Assembly: GCF_016862935.1 (NCBI RefSeq)
Contig: NZ_BONX01000034.1
Span: forward strand, 62,001-126,000
DNA length: 64,000 nt
Origin: Plantactinospora mayteni
GTDB taxonomy: Bacteria > Actinomycetota > Actinomycetes > Mycobacteriales > Micromonosporaceae
Direction: 5' to 3'
Positions within the stretch are counted from its first letter, which is position 1. Each line of letters opens with the position of its first letter. The position numbers were made by a program, and so were the translations under genes. The notes below the pieces were generated by a model, which was not told the origin of the DNA, ran no database searches, and was given only the letters and a program-made list of their open reading frames with translations. Shown here piece by piece: positions 33,095-42,916 of the stretch.

Positions 33095-34105
33095 GTGGCG
33101 ATCGTGCTCGGTGCCAACCAGTACGGCAAGGCCGAAGTGCGGCTGGTCCGGGTACGCCGGGACGGGCCCCGGCACGAGTTGCGCGACCTGACCGTCGGCA
33201 TCGCGCTCGCCGGAGACCTCGCCGAGGTGCACCGCAGCGGTGACAACGCGCACGTGCTGCCGACCGACTCGCAGAAGAACACCGTCTACGCCTTCGCCCG
33301 CGAACACGGCGTCGACCAGGTGGAGGAGTTCGGCCTGCTGCTCGCCCGGCACTTCGTCCGGAGCGTACCGGCGATCTCCCGGGCCCGGGTGGAGCTGACC
33401 GAGCACGGCTGGCAGCGACTCGGCCCGCACTCCTTCCAGCGCGACGGTTCGGAGATCCGTACCGCCACGGTGACGGTGGACGCGGACGGTGCCGTCGACG
33501 CCGCCGACCCCGACGGTGCGACCGGCGGGACCACAGTGGAGTCCGGGATCTCCGGGCTGGTGCTGCTGAACAGCACCGACTCGGAGTTCAGGGGTTATCT
33601 GAAGGACCGGTACACGACGTTGCCGGAGACCGACGACCGGATCCTGGCCACCGCCGTCGAGGCCCGGTGGCGGCACGCCGACGTCGGCCCGACCGACCCG
33701 GGCCGGGACTGGGCGGAGTCGTACGCCGGGGTGCGGGCCGCCCTGGTCGGCGCGTTCGTGGAGACCTACAGCCGCTCGCTGCAACAGACCCTGTACGCGA
33801 TGGGGCACCGGGTGCTGGCCGAGCGCCCCGAGATCGCGCAGCTGCGGTTGGCGCTGCCGAACCGGCACCACCTGCTGGTGGACCTGGCGCCGTTCGGGCT
33901 GGACAACCCGGGCGAGGTGTTCGTGGCCACCGACCGGCCGTACGGCCTGATCGAGGGCACCGTGACCCGCACACCGGAGGATGGGACAGCGGCAGAGGAT
34001 GGGACAGCGGCAGAGGATGGGACAGCGGCAGAGGATGGGACAGCGGCAGAGGACGGGGCTCCGGCACCGGATGTCGATCCGGCCGGGGACGGCGGGCCGG
34101 GCTGA
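33095..34105 (+). CDS. pucL: Urate oxidase (uricase)
   Basis: A 336-residue uricase. MAIVLGANQYGKAEVRLVRV has the N-terminal catalytic Lys region; PTDSQKNTVYAFA carries the active-site Thr; the second half contains SGLVLLNSTDSEFRGYLKD and the C-terminal substrate loop PNRHHLLVDL. It oxidises urate to 5-hydroxyisourate. GTG start with AGGAGG ten bases upstream. The last 40 residues are an extension with EDGTAA four times, encoded by an 18-bp repeat, beyond the normal end of the fold. Confidence 0.96.
   Translation: MAIVLGANQYGKAEVRLVRVRRDGPRHELRDLTVGIALAGDLAEVHRSGDNAHVLPTDSQKNTVYAFAREHGVDQVEEFGLLLARHFVRSVPAISRARVELTEHGWQRLGPHSFQRDGSEIRTATVTVDADGAVDAADPDGATGGTTVESGISGLVLLNSTDSEFRGYLKDRYTTLPETDDRILATAVEARWRHADVGPTDPGRDWAESYAGVRAALVGAFVETYSRSLQQTLYAMGHRVLAERPEIAQLRLALPNRHHLLVDLAPFGLDNPGEVFVATDRPYGLIEGTVTRTPEDGTAAEDGTAAEDGTAAEDGTAAEDGAPAPDVDPAGDGGPG
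33977..34048. repeat. 18-bp tandem repeat, 4 copies, in pucL
   Basis: Four identical copies of GAGGATGGGACAGCGGCA encode EDGTAA four times at residues 295-318, followed by a diverged fifth (EDGAPA). The identical copies use ACA and GCA codons that are rare in this genome, pointing to recent amplification. Confidence 0.97.
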
Positions 34106-34992
34106 TGGTTCTGCCGCGATCGGAGATGGAGTTCCTGCAACCGGAGAGCTGGGCCGAGGCGCTGGCCGTCCGGGCGGCGTACCCGGAGGCGCTGCCGGTG
34201 GCCGGCGGCACCGACGTGATGGTGGAGCTGAACTTCGCCCGCCGCCGCCCACCGGCCCTGCTCGACCTGGGCCGGGTCGCCGGGCTGGCCGACTGGGGCA
34301 CCGAGGACGGGCTGCTGCGGCTCGGCGCCGGGGTGCCGTACCGGCGGATCGTCACCGAACTGGCCGGTCGGGCGCCGGGGCTGGCGATGGCGGCCCGGAC
34401 GATCGGTTCGGCGCAGATCCGCAACCGGGGCACCGTCGGCGGCAACCTCGGCTCGGCGTCGCCGGCCGGGGACGCGCTGCCGCCGCTGCTCGCCGCCGGG
34501 GCGCTGGTGGAGCTGGCCTCGGTCCGGGGTGTCCGCCGGGTGCCGGTCGCCGGCTTCTGCACCGGGCCGAAGCGCAGCATGCTGGCCCCGGACGAGCTGA
34601 TCGCGGCGGTCCTGCTGCCGCCGGACGCTGGGCCGGAGCAGTTCGCCAAGGTCGGTACCAGGAACGCGATGGTGATCGCGGTCTGCTCGTTCGCGCTGGC
34701 GCTGCGTCCGGTGAGCCGGACGGTCGGCACCGGGATCGGTTCGGCGGCCCCGACCCCGGTCCGGGCGGCGGCGGCCGAGGAACTGCTCGTCGCCGAGCTG
34801 CCCTGGGCGGACCGGGCCGCGCTGCCGGAACCGCTGGTCCGCCGGTTCGGCGAGCTGGTCGCGGCGGCGGCCAGCCCGATCGACGACGTACGCGGCACCG
34901 CCGCCTACCGCCGGCACGCGCTCGGGGTACTGGCCGGCCGGGCGGTGCGGCGGGCCTGGGCGGAACACCGGCGGGGAGGGGTGCGGGGATGA
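34105..34992 (+). CDS. xdhB: Xanthine dehydrogenase FAD-binding subunit
   Basis: A 295-residue protein of the CoxM/XdhB family. It has LPVAGGTDVMVELN, RTIGSAQIRNRGTVGGNLGS and ASPAGDALPPLLA (FAD binding), and FCTGPKRSMLAPDELI. It carries electrons from the iron-sulfur subunit to NAD or another acceptor. The ATG at 34105 overlaps the pucL stop by one base (TGATG); MEFLQPESW at 34126 is an alternative start. Confidence 0.93.
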   Translation: MVLPRSEMEFLQPESWAEALAVRAAYPEALPVAGGTDVMVELNFARRRPPALLDLGRVAGLADWGTEDGLLRLGAGVPYRRIVTELAGRAPGLAMAARTIGSAQIRNRGTVGGNLGSASPAGDALPPLLAAGALVELASVRGVRRVPVAGFCTGPKRSMLAPDELIAAVLLPPDAGPEQFAKVGTRNAMVIAVCSFALALRPVSRTVGTGIGSAAPTPVRAAAAEELLVAELPWADRAALPEPLVRRFGELVAAAASPIDDVRGTAAYRRHALGVLAGRAVRRAWAEHRRGGVRG

Positions 34993-35456
34993 GGATCGAC
35001 TGTGTGGTCAACGGCGAGCCGCGCCGGGCCGACGACGTGTGGGCCGGGGAGAGCCTGCTGCACGTGTTGCGGGAGCGGCTCGGGCTGCCGGGCGCCAAGA
35101 ACGCCTGCGAGCAGGGTGAATGCGGCTCCTGCACGGTCTATCTGGACGGAAAGCCGGTCTGCGCCTGCCTGGTCCCGGCCGGGCAGGCCCGGGGGCGCGA
35201 GGTGGTCACCGTGGAGGGGCTCGGCGACGGCGACCTCCATCCGGTGCAGCGGGCGTTCATCGCCGCCGGCGCCGTCCAATGTGGATTTTGTACCCCGGGA
35301 CTGATCGTCGCCGTACACGACCTGCTGGCCCGGACGCCGTCCCCGGCCGAGGAGGAGATCCGGGAGGCGCTGGCCGGAAACCTGTGCCGGTGCACCGGGT
35401 ACGAGAAGATCCTCACGGCGGTACGCCTGGCCGCCGGGCGGGAGCACGAGTCGTGA
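34989..35456 (+). CDS. xdhC: Xanthine dehydrogenase 2Fe-2S subunit
   Basis: A 155-residue protein with the plant-type cluster motif CEQGECGSCTVYLDGKPVCAC and the C-terminal helical cluster motif QCGFCTPGLI...NLCRCTGYEKI. These bind the two 2Fe-2S clusters of molybdenum hydroxylases. The ATG overlaps the xdhB stop. It forms a complex with the FAD and molybdenum subunits in this operon. Confidence 0.96.
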   Translation: MRIDCVVNGEPRRADDVWAGESLLHVLRERLGLPGAKNACEQGECGSCTVYLDGKPVCACLVPAGQARGREVVTVEGLGDGDLHPVQRAFIAAGAVQCGFCTPGLIVAVHDLLARTPSPAEEEIREALAGNLCRCTGYEKILTAVRLAAGREHES

Positions 35457-36808
35457 TCATCATCGAGAACTGCGCGGTCGCCACGGTCGACCCGGCCGGT
35501 ACCGAGTATTCCGACGGGCACCTGGTGCTGGACGAGGGCCGGATCGTCGCGGTCGGCCCCGGCCACGCCGCCCGCTACCACCGCTCGGTACGCCGGATCG
35601 ACGGCACCGGCTGCCTCGCCACCCCCGGCCTGGTCAACACCCACCACCACCTCTACCAGTGGGCGACCCGGGGGATGGCGCAGCAGGCGGAGCTGTTCGG
35701 CTGGCTGAAGGCGCTCTATCCGGTCTGGGCCGGTCTGGACGCCGAGGTGGTGTCGGCGACCACCGCCGCCGGGCTCGGCTGGCTGGCGCTGCACGGCTGC
35801 ACCACCAGCACCGACCACCACTACGTCTATCCGGCCGGGGCCGGTGACCTGATGGCGGCGCAGGTCGAGGCGGCCCGGGGAGTGGGACTGCGGTTCCATC
35901 CGTGCCGGGGGTCGATGGACCTCGGGGTGTCGTCGGGCGGGCTGCCGCCGGACAGCATCGTCGAGGAGACCGACGCGGCGCTGGCGGCCACCGAGGAGGC
36001 GATCGACCGCTACCACGATCCGGCCGACGACTCGATGCTGCGGGTGGCGGTGGCGCCCTGCTCGCCGTTCAGCGTCACGCCGAAACTGATGGCCGAGGCG
36101 GCGGCGCTGGCCCGGCGCCGGGGCGTACGGCTGCACACCCATCTCGCCGAGACCGTCGACGAGCAGGAGTACTGCCGGCAGACCCACGGCTGCACCCCGG
36201 TCGAGTACGCCGAACGGCTCGGCTGGCTCGGGCCGGACGTCTGGCTCGCGCACGGCGTACACCTGGACGACGCCGGGCTGGACGCGCTGGCCCGGACGGG
36301 GACCTCGGTCGCGCACTGTCCCAGCTCGAACGGCCGGCTCGGGGCTGGTGTCGCGCGCGTCCGGGAGCTGCTGGACCGGGGAGTGCCGGTCGGGCTCGGG
36401 GTGGACGGGCCGGCGTCGCAGGAGGCCGGTCAGCTCGGCGCGGAGCTGCGGCAGGCGCTGCTGGCGGCCCGGTCCCGGGGTGGGGCGGCGGCGTTGAGCG
36501 CCCGGGAGGCGTTGGCGCTGGGCACGATCGGCGGGGCGCGCTGCCTGGGGCGGGGGGACCAACTCGGGTCGCTGGAGGTCGGGAAGCTCGCGGACGTGGT
36601 GCTGTGGCGGTTGGACGGGCTCGGGCACGTCGGGATCGACGATCCGGTGGCGGCGCTGGTCTTCGGGCCGGTGGCTCCGGTGGACATGTTGCTGGTCGGG
36701 GGTGAGGTCGTGGTGGACGACGGTGAGCTGCGGACGGCGGACTCGCGGGAGTTGGCGCGTCGGGTGCGGCGGGCGCATCGGGCGCTGGTCCGGAGGGCAC
36801 GTCGATGA
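35453..36808 (+). CDS. 8-oxoguanine deaminase-type amidohydrolase
   Basis: A 451-residue amidohydrolase, GTG start overlapping the xdhC stop. Metal ligands: LVNTHHHLYQW (HxH), LHTHLAETVDEQEYC, WLAHGVHLDD and GLGVDGPASQEAGQL (Asp). The NTHHHLYQ motif, with GVDGPASQE near the C-terminus, fits the 8-oxoguanine deaminase/hydroxydechloroatrazine ethylaminohydrolase group often found inside xanthine dehydrogenase operons. It would produce urate from 8-oxoguanine, giving the operon a second entry. A related deamination reaction on another purine is possible. Confidence 0.88.
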   Translation: MIIIENCAVATVDPAGTEYSDGHLVLDEGRIVAVGPGHAARYHRSVRRIDGTGCLATPGLVNTHHHLYQWATRGMAQQAELFGWLKALYPVWAGLDAEVVSATTAAGLGWLALHGCTTSTDHHYVYPAGAGDLMAAQVEAARGVGLRFHPCRGSMDLGVSSGGLPPDSIVEETDAALAATEEAIDRYHDPADDSMLRVAVAPCSPFSVTPKLMAEAAALARRRGVRLHTHLAETVDEQEYCRQTHGCTPVEYAERLGWLGPDVWLAHGVHLDDAGLDALARTGTSVAHCPSSNGRLGAGVARVRELLDRGVPVGLGVDGPASQEAGQLGAELRQALLAARSRGGAAALSAREALALGTIGGARCLGRGDQLGSLEVGKLADVVLWRLDGLGHVGIDDPVAALVFGPVAPVDMLLVGGEVVVDDGELRTADSRELARRVRRAHRALVRRARR

Positions 36809-39255
36809 CCGGGCAGATACTTCCGGGGGCCAGGTCGGATGGTTCGGCGTGGTCGGTGGGCGCGGTGGGGGGTGCGGTGGCTCCTGGGTGTGGGTCGTCG
36901 GGCGGGGTGCGGTGCGTGGGGGGTGGGGTCGGGGGGATCGGGGCGAGTCCGGTACGGCCGGACGGGGCGTTGAAGGTGCGGGGGGAGTTCGCGTTCTCGT
37001 CGGATCTGTGGGCCGACGACATGCTGTGGGGTGCGACGCTGCGCAGCCCGCATCCGTCGGCGACGATCCGCGGGATCGACGTCGGCGCCGCGTTGGCGGT
37101 GCCGGGGGTGTACGCGGTGCTGACCGCCGATGACGTGCCTGGCGATCGGCACTACGGGTTGGAGGTGGCGGACCAGCCGGTGCTGGCCGTGGACGAGGTG
37201 TGTTACCGGGGGGAGCCGGTGGCGATCGTGGCCGCCGACCATCCGGAGACGGCTCGGCGGGCGGCGGAGCGGATCGTGGTCGACTACGGGGTGCGGGAGC
37301 CGGTGACCGATCCGGAGGTGGCGCTGGCCGGTGGGCGGCTGGTGCGGCACGTGCCGATCCGGAAGGGTGATCCGGCGGCGGTCGCCGAGGTGGTGGTGAC
37401 CGGGGAATACCGGGTGGGGATGCAGGACCAGGCGTTCCTCGGGCCGGAATCGGGGCTGGCGGTGCCGGCGCCGGACGGCGGGGTCGAGCTGTACGTCGCC
37501 ACCCAGTGGCTGCACGCCGACCAGCGGCAGGTGGCCGCCGCCCTCGGGTTGCCGGTCGAGTTGGTCCGGCTGAGTCTGGCCGGGGTGGGCGGGGCGTTCG
37601 GTGCCCGGGAGGACCTGTCGATGCAGGTGCACGCCAGCCTGCTGGCGCTGCGTACCGGGCGGCCGGTGAAGATGGTCTACGGCCGGGAGGAGTCGTTCGT
37701 CGGGCACGTACACCGGCACCCGGCGATCCTGCGCTACGAGCACGGCGCGACCCGGGACGGTGAGTTGGTCTACGTACGGGCCCGGATCCTGTTGGACGGT
37801 GGGGCGTACACGTCGACGACGCCGGCGGTGGTGGCGAACGCGGCCAGCCTCGGGGTGGGGCCGTACCGGGTGCCGAACGTGACGGTGGACGCGTACGGGG
37901 TGCACACCAACAACCCGCCGTGCGGGGCGATGCGCGGGTTCGGGGCGGTGCAGGCGTGCTTCGGGTACGAGTCGCAGATGGACCGGCTGGCCGAGGCGGT
38001 CGGGTTGGATCCGGTCGAGGTGCGGGTGCGCAACGCGCTGGCCGAGGGTGGCTCGATGCCGACCGGGCAGGTGGTGGAGGGGCCGGCGCCGGTGGCCCGG
38101 TTGCTGGAGCTGGTCCGGGACCGGCCGGCACCGCCACCGGTCGGTGACGATCCACGGCAGTTGCCGGGCGGGGTGGCGAACACGACCGCGCCGGAGCAGG
38201 TGGTCCGGGGGGTCGGGTACGCGATCGGGATCAAGAACGTCTGCTTCTCGGAGGGGTTCGACGACCACGCGACGGCGCGGGTCCGGCTGGAGCTGATCGG
38301 CGGCGAGCCGACCGCGCTGGTGCACACCGCAGCGGCGGAGGTGGGGCAGGGGCTGGTGACGGTGCAGGCGCAGATCGCCCGGACCGAGCTGGGTGTCGAG
38401 CGGGTGGTGGTGGCGACCGCCGACACGAGTGTGGGGAGTGCGGGGTCGTCGTCGGCGTCGCGGCAGACGTACATGACCGGGGGCGCGGTCCGGGCGGCCT
38501 GCCGGGCGGTCCGGGCGGCGCTGCTGGCGCGGCTGGCCGGCGGGTCCGGTGCCGGTGCTGACGACGGTGGCGTTGCCGACGACGGTGGCGCTGTTGGCGA
38601 CGGTGGCGTTGTTGGCGACGGTGGCACGGTTGGCGACGGGGGCGGGCGGGTCGCCGGGGGTGGGCTGGAGCTGGCCGGTGGCGTGATCCGGGACGCTGCC
38701 GGGCGCACGCTCGGCACGCTGGTCGACCTGCTCGCCGCCGGCCCGGTCGAGAGGTCCGTCCGCTGGCGGCACCGGCCGACCCGGCCGCTGGACCCGGTGA
38801 CCGGGCAGGGCGACGCGCACGTGCAGTACGCCTTCGCGGCGCACCGGGCCACCGTGGACGTGGACCCCGAACTCGGGCTGGTCCGGGTGGTGGAGATCGC
38901 CACCGCCCAGGACGTGGGCCGGGCGATCAACCCGCAGGCGGTGCTCGGGCAGATCCAGGGCGGTACGGCCCAGGGGCTCGGGCTGGCGCTGATGGAGGAA
39001 CTCCAGGTGGTCGACGGGGTGATCCGGAACCCGTCCTTCACCGACTATCTGATCCCGACGATCCTGGACGTGCCGCCGATGGCGGTCGACGTGCTGGAGT
39101 TGGCGGACCCGCACGCGCCGTACGGGTTGCGGGGGGTGGGGGAGCCGCCGACCATCTCGGCCACTCCGGCGATCGTGGCGGCGATCCGGGCGGCGACCGG
39201 GCTGCCACTGGCCCGGGTACCGGTCCGGCCCGAGCACCTGACCGGGACCGGCTGA
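36805..39255 (+). CDS. xdhA: Xanthine dehydrogenase molybdenum-binding subunit
   Basis: An 816-residue protein. After a Gly-rich 45-residue N-terminus, the canonical start is GASPVRPDGALKVRGEFAFS. Cofactor and active-site motifs include GGAFGAREDLSMQVHASLLA, PCGAMRGFGAVQACFGYESQ, AAAEVGQGLVTVQAQIA and YGLRGVGEPPTISATPA with the catalytic Glu. It hydroxylates hypoxanthine/xanthine to urate. The start overlaps the deaminase stop (ATGA). Residues 586-613 are a repeat-derived D/G-rich insertion. Confidence 0.94.
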   Translation: MTGQILPGARSDGSAWSVGAVGGAVAPGCGSSGGVRCVGGGVGGIGASPVRPDGALKVRGEFAFSSDLWADDMLWGATLRSPHPSATIRGIDVGAALAVPGVYAVLTADDVPGDRHYGLEVADQPVLAVDEVCYRGEPVAIVAADHPETARRAAERIVVDYGVREPVTDPEVALAGGRLVRHVPIRKGDPAAVAEVVVTGEYRVGMQDQAFLGPESGLAVPAPDGGVELYVATQWLHADQRQVAAALGLPVELVRLSLAGVGGAFGAREDLSMQVHASLLALRTGRPVKMVYGREESFVGHVHRHPAILRYEHGATRDGELVYVRARILLDGGAYTSTTPAVVANAASLGVGPYRVPNVTVDAYGVHTNNPPCGAMRGFGAVQACFGYESQMDRLAEAVGLDPVEVRVRNALAEGGSMPTGQVVEGPAPVARLLELVRDRPAPPPVGDDPRQLPGGVANTTAPEQVVRGVGYAIGIKNVCFSEGFDDHATARVRLELIGGEPTALVHTAAAEVGQGLVTVQAQIARTELGVERVVVATADTSVGSAGSSSASRQTYMTGGAVRAACRAVRAALLARLAGGSGAGADDGGVADDGGAVGDGGVVGDGGTVGDGGGRVAGGGLELAGGVIRDAAGRTLGTLVDLLAAGPVERSVRWRHRPTRPLDPVTGQGDAHVQYAFAAHRATVDVDPELGLVRVVEIATAQDVGRAINPQAVLGQIQGGTAQGLGLALMEELQVVDGVIRNPSFTDYLIPTILDVPPMAVDVLELADPHAPYGLRGVGEPPTISATPAIVAAIRAATGLPLARVPVRPEHLTGTG
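38560..38643. repeat. 18-bp degenerate tandem repeat in xdhA
   Basis: Units from 38560 read DDGGVA, DDGGAV, GDGGVV, GDGGTV and GDGG on the coding strand, centred on GACGGTGGC. It lies where other XdhA proteins have a variable loop, so it probably forms a flexible surface linker. Confidence 0.9.
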
Positions 39256-40439
39256 TGGGCCGGCTCTCCCCGGACGTCCTCGCCGAGCTGGACGAGCGGC
39301 TGGAGCCGGTCGACGCCGAGCTGCGGCGGCGCTATCCGGGGCAGCCGGTGGGGCGGCAGCCGGTGCACACCGTCTACGTGCCGGCCGACCGTTGCGGTCC
39401 GGGGCTGGTGGCGCGGTGGGGTGCGGCGGCGCTGGCGGCGTTGCACGAGCATCCGCCGCTGCCGTACCCGGCGGAGTTGCACGAGCGGGTGGTCGGGAAG
39501 CTGCGCCGGGAGCCGATCGAGGACCTGCGGATCGACTTCGAGGACGGCTACGGGGTACGGGACGACGAGGCCGAGGACGCGGCGGCACGGGCTGCGGGGC
39601 GGCTGCTCGGCGCTGGGCTCGGGGTGCCGTTCGCGGGGCTGCGGATCAAGAGCCTGACCGGGGTGCTGCGGCGCCGGGCGGTGCGTACCCTCGATCTCTT
39701 CCTCGACGCGCTGCACGGTGCCGGTGAGCTGCCGCCGGCCGGCCGGTTGGTGGTGACGCTGCCGAAGGTGAGCGTGCCGGCCCAGGTAGAGGCGATGGTG
39801 CTGCTCTGCGAGCGGCTGGAGGCGGCGTACCGGCTGCCGGTCGGGTGGCTGCGCTTCGAGGTGCAGATCGAGACGCCGGCGGCGATCCTCGGGCCGGACG
39901 GGCTGGCGACCCCGGGCCGGTTGATCGAGGCAGCCGCCGGCCGGTGCAGCGGGCTGCACTACGGCACCTACGACTACAGCGCCGCCTGCGGGATCGCCGC
40001 CGCGCAGCAGAGTTCAGCGCACCCGGTGGCCGACTTCGCCAAGGCGGTGATGCAGGTGGCCGCCGCCGAGACCGGGGTACGGCTCTCCGACGGCTCGACC
40101 AACCTGTTGCCGGTGGGGGAGACGGCTGCCGTGCAGGCCGGCTGGGCGGAGCACGCCGGGCTGGTCCGGCGCGGGCTGGAACGCGGCTACTACCAGGGCT
40201 GGGACCTGCATCCGGCCCAGTTGCCGACCCGGTTCGCCGGCACGTACGCGTTCTTCCGGGACGGGCGGGCGGCGGCGGTGGCGCGGCTGCGGGCGTACCT
40301 CGGGCGGCGGTCGAGCGGGATCCTGGACGAGCCGGCGACGGCCCGGGCGCTGGCCGGGTTCCTGTTGCGCGGGCTGGACTGCGGCGCGCTGACCGAGGCC
40401 GAGACCGGCTTCGACCGGGCCACACTCTCGGCGGTGTGA
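39255..40439 (+). CDS. DUF6986 aldolase-like protein in the allantoin operon
   Basis: A 394-residue protein with TIM-barrel aldolase/citrate-lyase-beta features: EDLRIDFEDGYGVRDDEAED (acidic metal-binding strand), GLRIKSLTG, WLRFEVQIETPAAILGPDGL (Glu), then LHYGTYDYSAACGIAAAQQ. This matches the family I know as DUF6986, found in actinobacterial purine/allantoin clusters. Its reaction is not established. Between xdhA and allB it is a candidate for ureidoglycolate or glyoxylate use, since no ureidoglycolate lyase gene is present. Start overlaps the xdhA stop. Confidence 0.85.
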   Translation: MGRLSPDVLAELDERLEPVDAELRRRYPGQPVGRQPVHTVYVPADRCGPGLVARWGAAALAALHEHPPLPYPAELHERVVGKLRREPIEDLRIDFEDGYGVRDDEAEDAAARAAGRLLGAGLGVPFAGLRIKSLTGVLRRRAVRTLDLFLDALHGAGELPPAGRLVVTLPKVSVPAQVEAMVLLCERLEAAYRLPVGWLRFEVQIETPAAILGPDGLATPGRLIEAAAGRCSGLHYGTYDYSAACGIAAAQQSSAHPVADFAKAVMQVAAAETGVRLSDGSTNLLPVGETAAVQAGWAEHAGLVRRGLERGYYQGWDLHPAQLPTRFAGTYAFFRDGRAAAVARLRAYLGRRSSGILDEPATARALAGFLLRGLDCGALTEAETGFDRATLSAV

Positions 40440-40472
40440 CTGCTGTCGGTCGGAATGCGGGGGAGGAAGGCA

Positions 40473-41843
40473 ATGAGCGGGTACGACCTGGTGCTGCGAT
40501 CCCGGCGGGTGGTACTGCCCGACGGCGAGCGGCCGGCGGCGGTCTGCGTACGGGACGGCCGGATCGCGAAGCTGGCCGGGTACGACGAGGTGCCCGGTAC
40601 CGACCTCGGCGAGCTGGCCCTGCTGCCGGGGCTGGTGGACACGCACGTGCACGTCAACGAGCCGGGCCGGACGGAGTGGGAGGGCTTCGCCTCGGCCACC
40701 CGGGCCGCGCTGGCCGGCGGGGTAACCACGATCGTCGACATGCCGCTCAACTCGGTGCCGCCGACCGTCACCGTGCCGGCGTTGCGCCGCAAGCAGGACG
40801 CGGCCCGGGGCCGGTGCCACGTCGACGTCGGGTTCTGGGGCGGTGCCGTCCCGGAGCACCTGGCCGAGCTGCCCGCCCTGTACGCCGAAGGGGTGTTCGG
40901 GTTCAAGGCGTTCCTGGTCGACTCGGGGGTACCGGAGTTCCCGCCGCTGGATCCGGCCGGGCTGGCCGGGGCGCTGGCCACGGTCGACGCGCTCTTCGTG
41001 GTGCACGCCGAGGATCCGGCCCGGATCGAGGTCGCCCCGGCCTCCGCCCGGTACGCCGACTTCCTCGGCTCCCGGCCGCCGGTCGCCGAGCGGCGCGCGG
41101 TCGAGATGGTGTTGGACGCGGCCCGGCGTACCGGCCGGCGGGTGCACATCCTGCACCTGTCCGCAGCCGACGCTCTGCCGGCAATCGCCGCCGCCCGCTC
41201 CGACGGGGTACGGGTGACCGTGGAGACCTGCCCGCACTACCTGACCCTGGACGCCGCCGAGATCCCGGACGGGGCGACCGAGTTCAAGTGCTGCCCGCCG
41301 ATCCGGGACGCGGCGAACCGTGCGGCGCTCTGGGCCGGCCTGGCCGACGGGACCATCGACTGCGTGGTCTCGGACCACTCGCCGTGCCCGCCCGCGCTGA
41401 AGCGGCGCGACAGTGGCGACTTCGGCGCCGCCTGGGGCGGGATCGCCTCGGTGCAGCTCGGCCTGCCGGCGGTCTGGACCGAGGCGCGGCGGCGCGGCCA
41501 CGGCCTCGCCGACCTGGTGCGCTGGATGGCCCGGCGGCCGGCCGAGATCGCCGGCCTGCGCGGCAAGGGGATGCTTCGGGTCGGCGCCGACGCCGACCTG
41601 GTGGCGCTGGACCCGGACGCGGAGTGGATCGTCGAGCCGGCCCGGCTGCTGCACCGGCACCCGGTCACTCCGTACGCCGGGCGCCGGCTGACCGGCGTGG
41701 TCCGGGGCACCTGGCTGCGTGGCGAGCCGGTCGCGCCGACCGACCCGCCCCGGGGCCGTCTGCTGTCCAGAGTGGACGTCGACGGCTCCACGGGCGACCG
41801 GAGCCTGCCGCTGGGGCAGCCGGCCGGGGAGGGGCGGGGATGA
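40473..41843 (+). CDS. allB: Allantoinase
   Basis: A 456-residue amidohydrolase with [23 protein letters not shown] (HxH), FKAFLVDSG (the metal-bridging Lys), [34 protein letters not shown] and [13 protein letters not shown] (Asp). These are the allantoinase/dihydroorotase class residues, and the context fixes it as allantoinase: allantoin to allantoate. GGGAGGAAGG lies just before the ATG at 40473; an upstream ATG (40455) is less likely. Confidence 0.95.
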   Translation: MSGYDLVLRSRRVVLPDGERPAAVCVRDGRIAKLAGYDEVPGTDLGELALLPGLVDTHVHVNEPGRTEWEGFASATRAALAGGVTTIVDMPLNSVPPTVTVPALRRKQDAARGRCHVDVGFWGGAVPEHLAELPALYAEGVFGFKAFLVDSGVPEFPPLDPAGLAGALATVDALFVVHAEDPARIEVAPASARYADFLGSRPPVAERRAVEMVLDAARRTGRRVHILHLSAADALPAIAAARSDGVRVTVETCPHYLTLDAAEIPDGATEFKCCPPIRDAANRAALWAGLADGTIDCVVSDHSPCPPALKRRDSGDFGAAWGGIASVQLGLPAVWTEARRRGHGLADLVRWMARRPAEIAGLRGKGMLRVGADADLVALDPDAEWIVEPARLLHRHPVTPYAGRRLTGVVRGTWLRGEPVAPTDPPRGRLLSRVDVDGSTGDRSLPLGQPAGEGRG

Positions 41844-42916
41844 GTGGCTTCACCGAGCTGCCGGACCTGGCGGCGCGGTCGCTCGGCGGCGGGGTGGTGG
41901 CGGCCAACGACGAGTTCTTCGCCGCCCGGGACAACCTGGTCACCGACGAGCCGCCGGGCTTCGCCGCCGGCACCTTCGGGGCCAAGGGCCAGGTGTACGA
42001 CGGCTGGGAGACCCGCCGCCGCCGTGAGCCCGGGCACGACTGGGCGATCCTCCGGCTCGGCGCCCCCGGCATCGTCAGCGGCGTGGTGGTGGACACCGCG
42101 CACTTCGTCGGCAACTATCCGCCGTACGCCTCGGTGGAGGCGTGTGGGCTGGCCGGCTATCCCGATCCGGCCGAGCTGGTCGACGCCGACTGGGTCAGCC
42201 TGGTGCCCCGGGCGGCGTTGCGCGGGGACGGTCGTAACCTGTTCGAGGTGGGCGACCCACACCGCTACACGCACGTACGGCTGCGGATCTACCCCGACGG
42301 CGGGGTGGCCCGGCTGCGCGTGCACGGTGTGGTCGTACCCGATCCGGCGCTCTTTCCCGACGGGCAGCTCGACCTCGCGGCGCTGGAGCACGGCGGCCTG
42401 GTGGTCGGGTGCAGCGACATGTTCTACGGTGCGCCACGGCAGTTGATCGCGCCCGGCCTGGCCCGGACCATGGGCGAGGGCTGGGAGACCGCCCGCCGAC
42501 GCGACGACGGCAACGACTGGGTACGGGTCCGGCTCGCCGCACCCGGCCAGATCCGGCAGGTCGAGCTGGACACCAGCCACTTCAAGGGCAACGCACCGGC
42601 GGCGGCGACGCTGCGCGGGATCGACACCCGGGTCGCCGACCCGGCGGACGAGGCGGCCTGGTTCGAGATCCTTCCGCGTACCCGGTTGCAGCCGGACACC
42701 CGGCACCGGTTCCCGGTCGACGCGGCCCCGACCGCCACCGAGGTCCGGCTCGACGTCTTTCCGGACGGCGGGATGGCCCGGCTGCGGCTGCCCGGCCGGA
42801 TCGCCCCGGTCGACCTCGACCGGCTGCGCCGGCGCTGGTCGGAGTCGTTGCCCCCGGCACACGCCCGCCAAGTGGGCTCGGCCGGGACCCGGCCGGCGAG
42901 AGCCTGGTGGCCGTGA
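41840..42916 (+). CDS. alc: Allantoicase
   Basis: A 358-residue protein with two homologous allantoicase domains. Each has a [16 protein letters not shown] motif ([19 protein letters not shown] and [17 protein letters not shown]), a VxxDTxHFxGN strand ([11 protein letters not shown] and [11 protein letters not shown]) and [14 protein letters not shown] / [14 protein letters not shown]. It hydrolyses allantoate to ureidoglycolate and urea. ATGA overlap with allB; last recognised pathway gene of the operon. Confidence 0.96.
   Translation: MSGFTELPDLAARSLGGGVVAANDEFFAARDNLVTDEPPGFAAGTFGAKGQVYDGWETRRRREPGHDWAILRLGAPGIVSGVVVDTAHFVGNYPPYASVEACGLAGYPDPAELVDADWVSLVPRAALRGDGRNLFEVGDPHRYTHVRLRIYPDGGVARLRVHGVVVPDPALFPDGQLDLAALEHGGLVVGCSDMFYGAPRQLIAPGLARTMGEGWETARRRDDGNDWVRVRLAAPGQIRQVELDTSHFKGNAPAAATLRGIDTRVADPADEAAWFEILPRTRLQPDTRHRFPVDAAPTATEVRLDVFPDGGMARLRLPGRIAPVDLDRLRRRWSESLPPAHARQVGSAGTRPARAWWP

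Noticed and set aside
35138-39588. Long Pro/Arg-rich minus-strand frames opposite xdhA and the deaminase
   Set aside because: They are shadow frames of well-supported plus-strand genes; composition is low-complexity and without family motifs.
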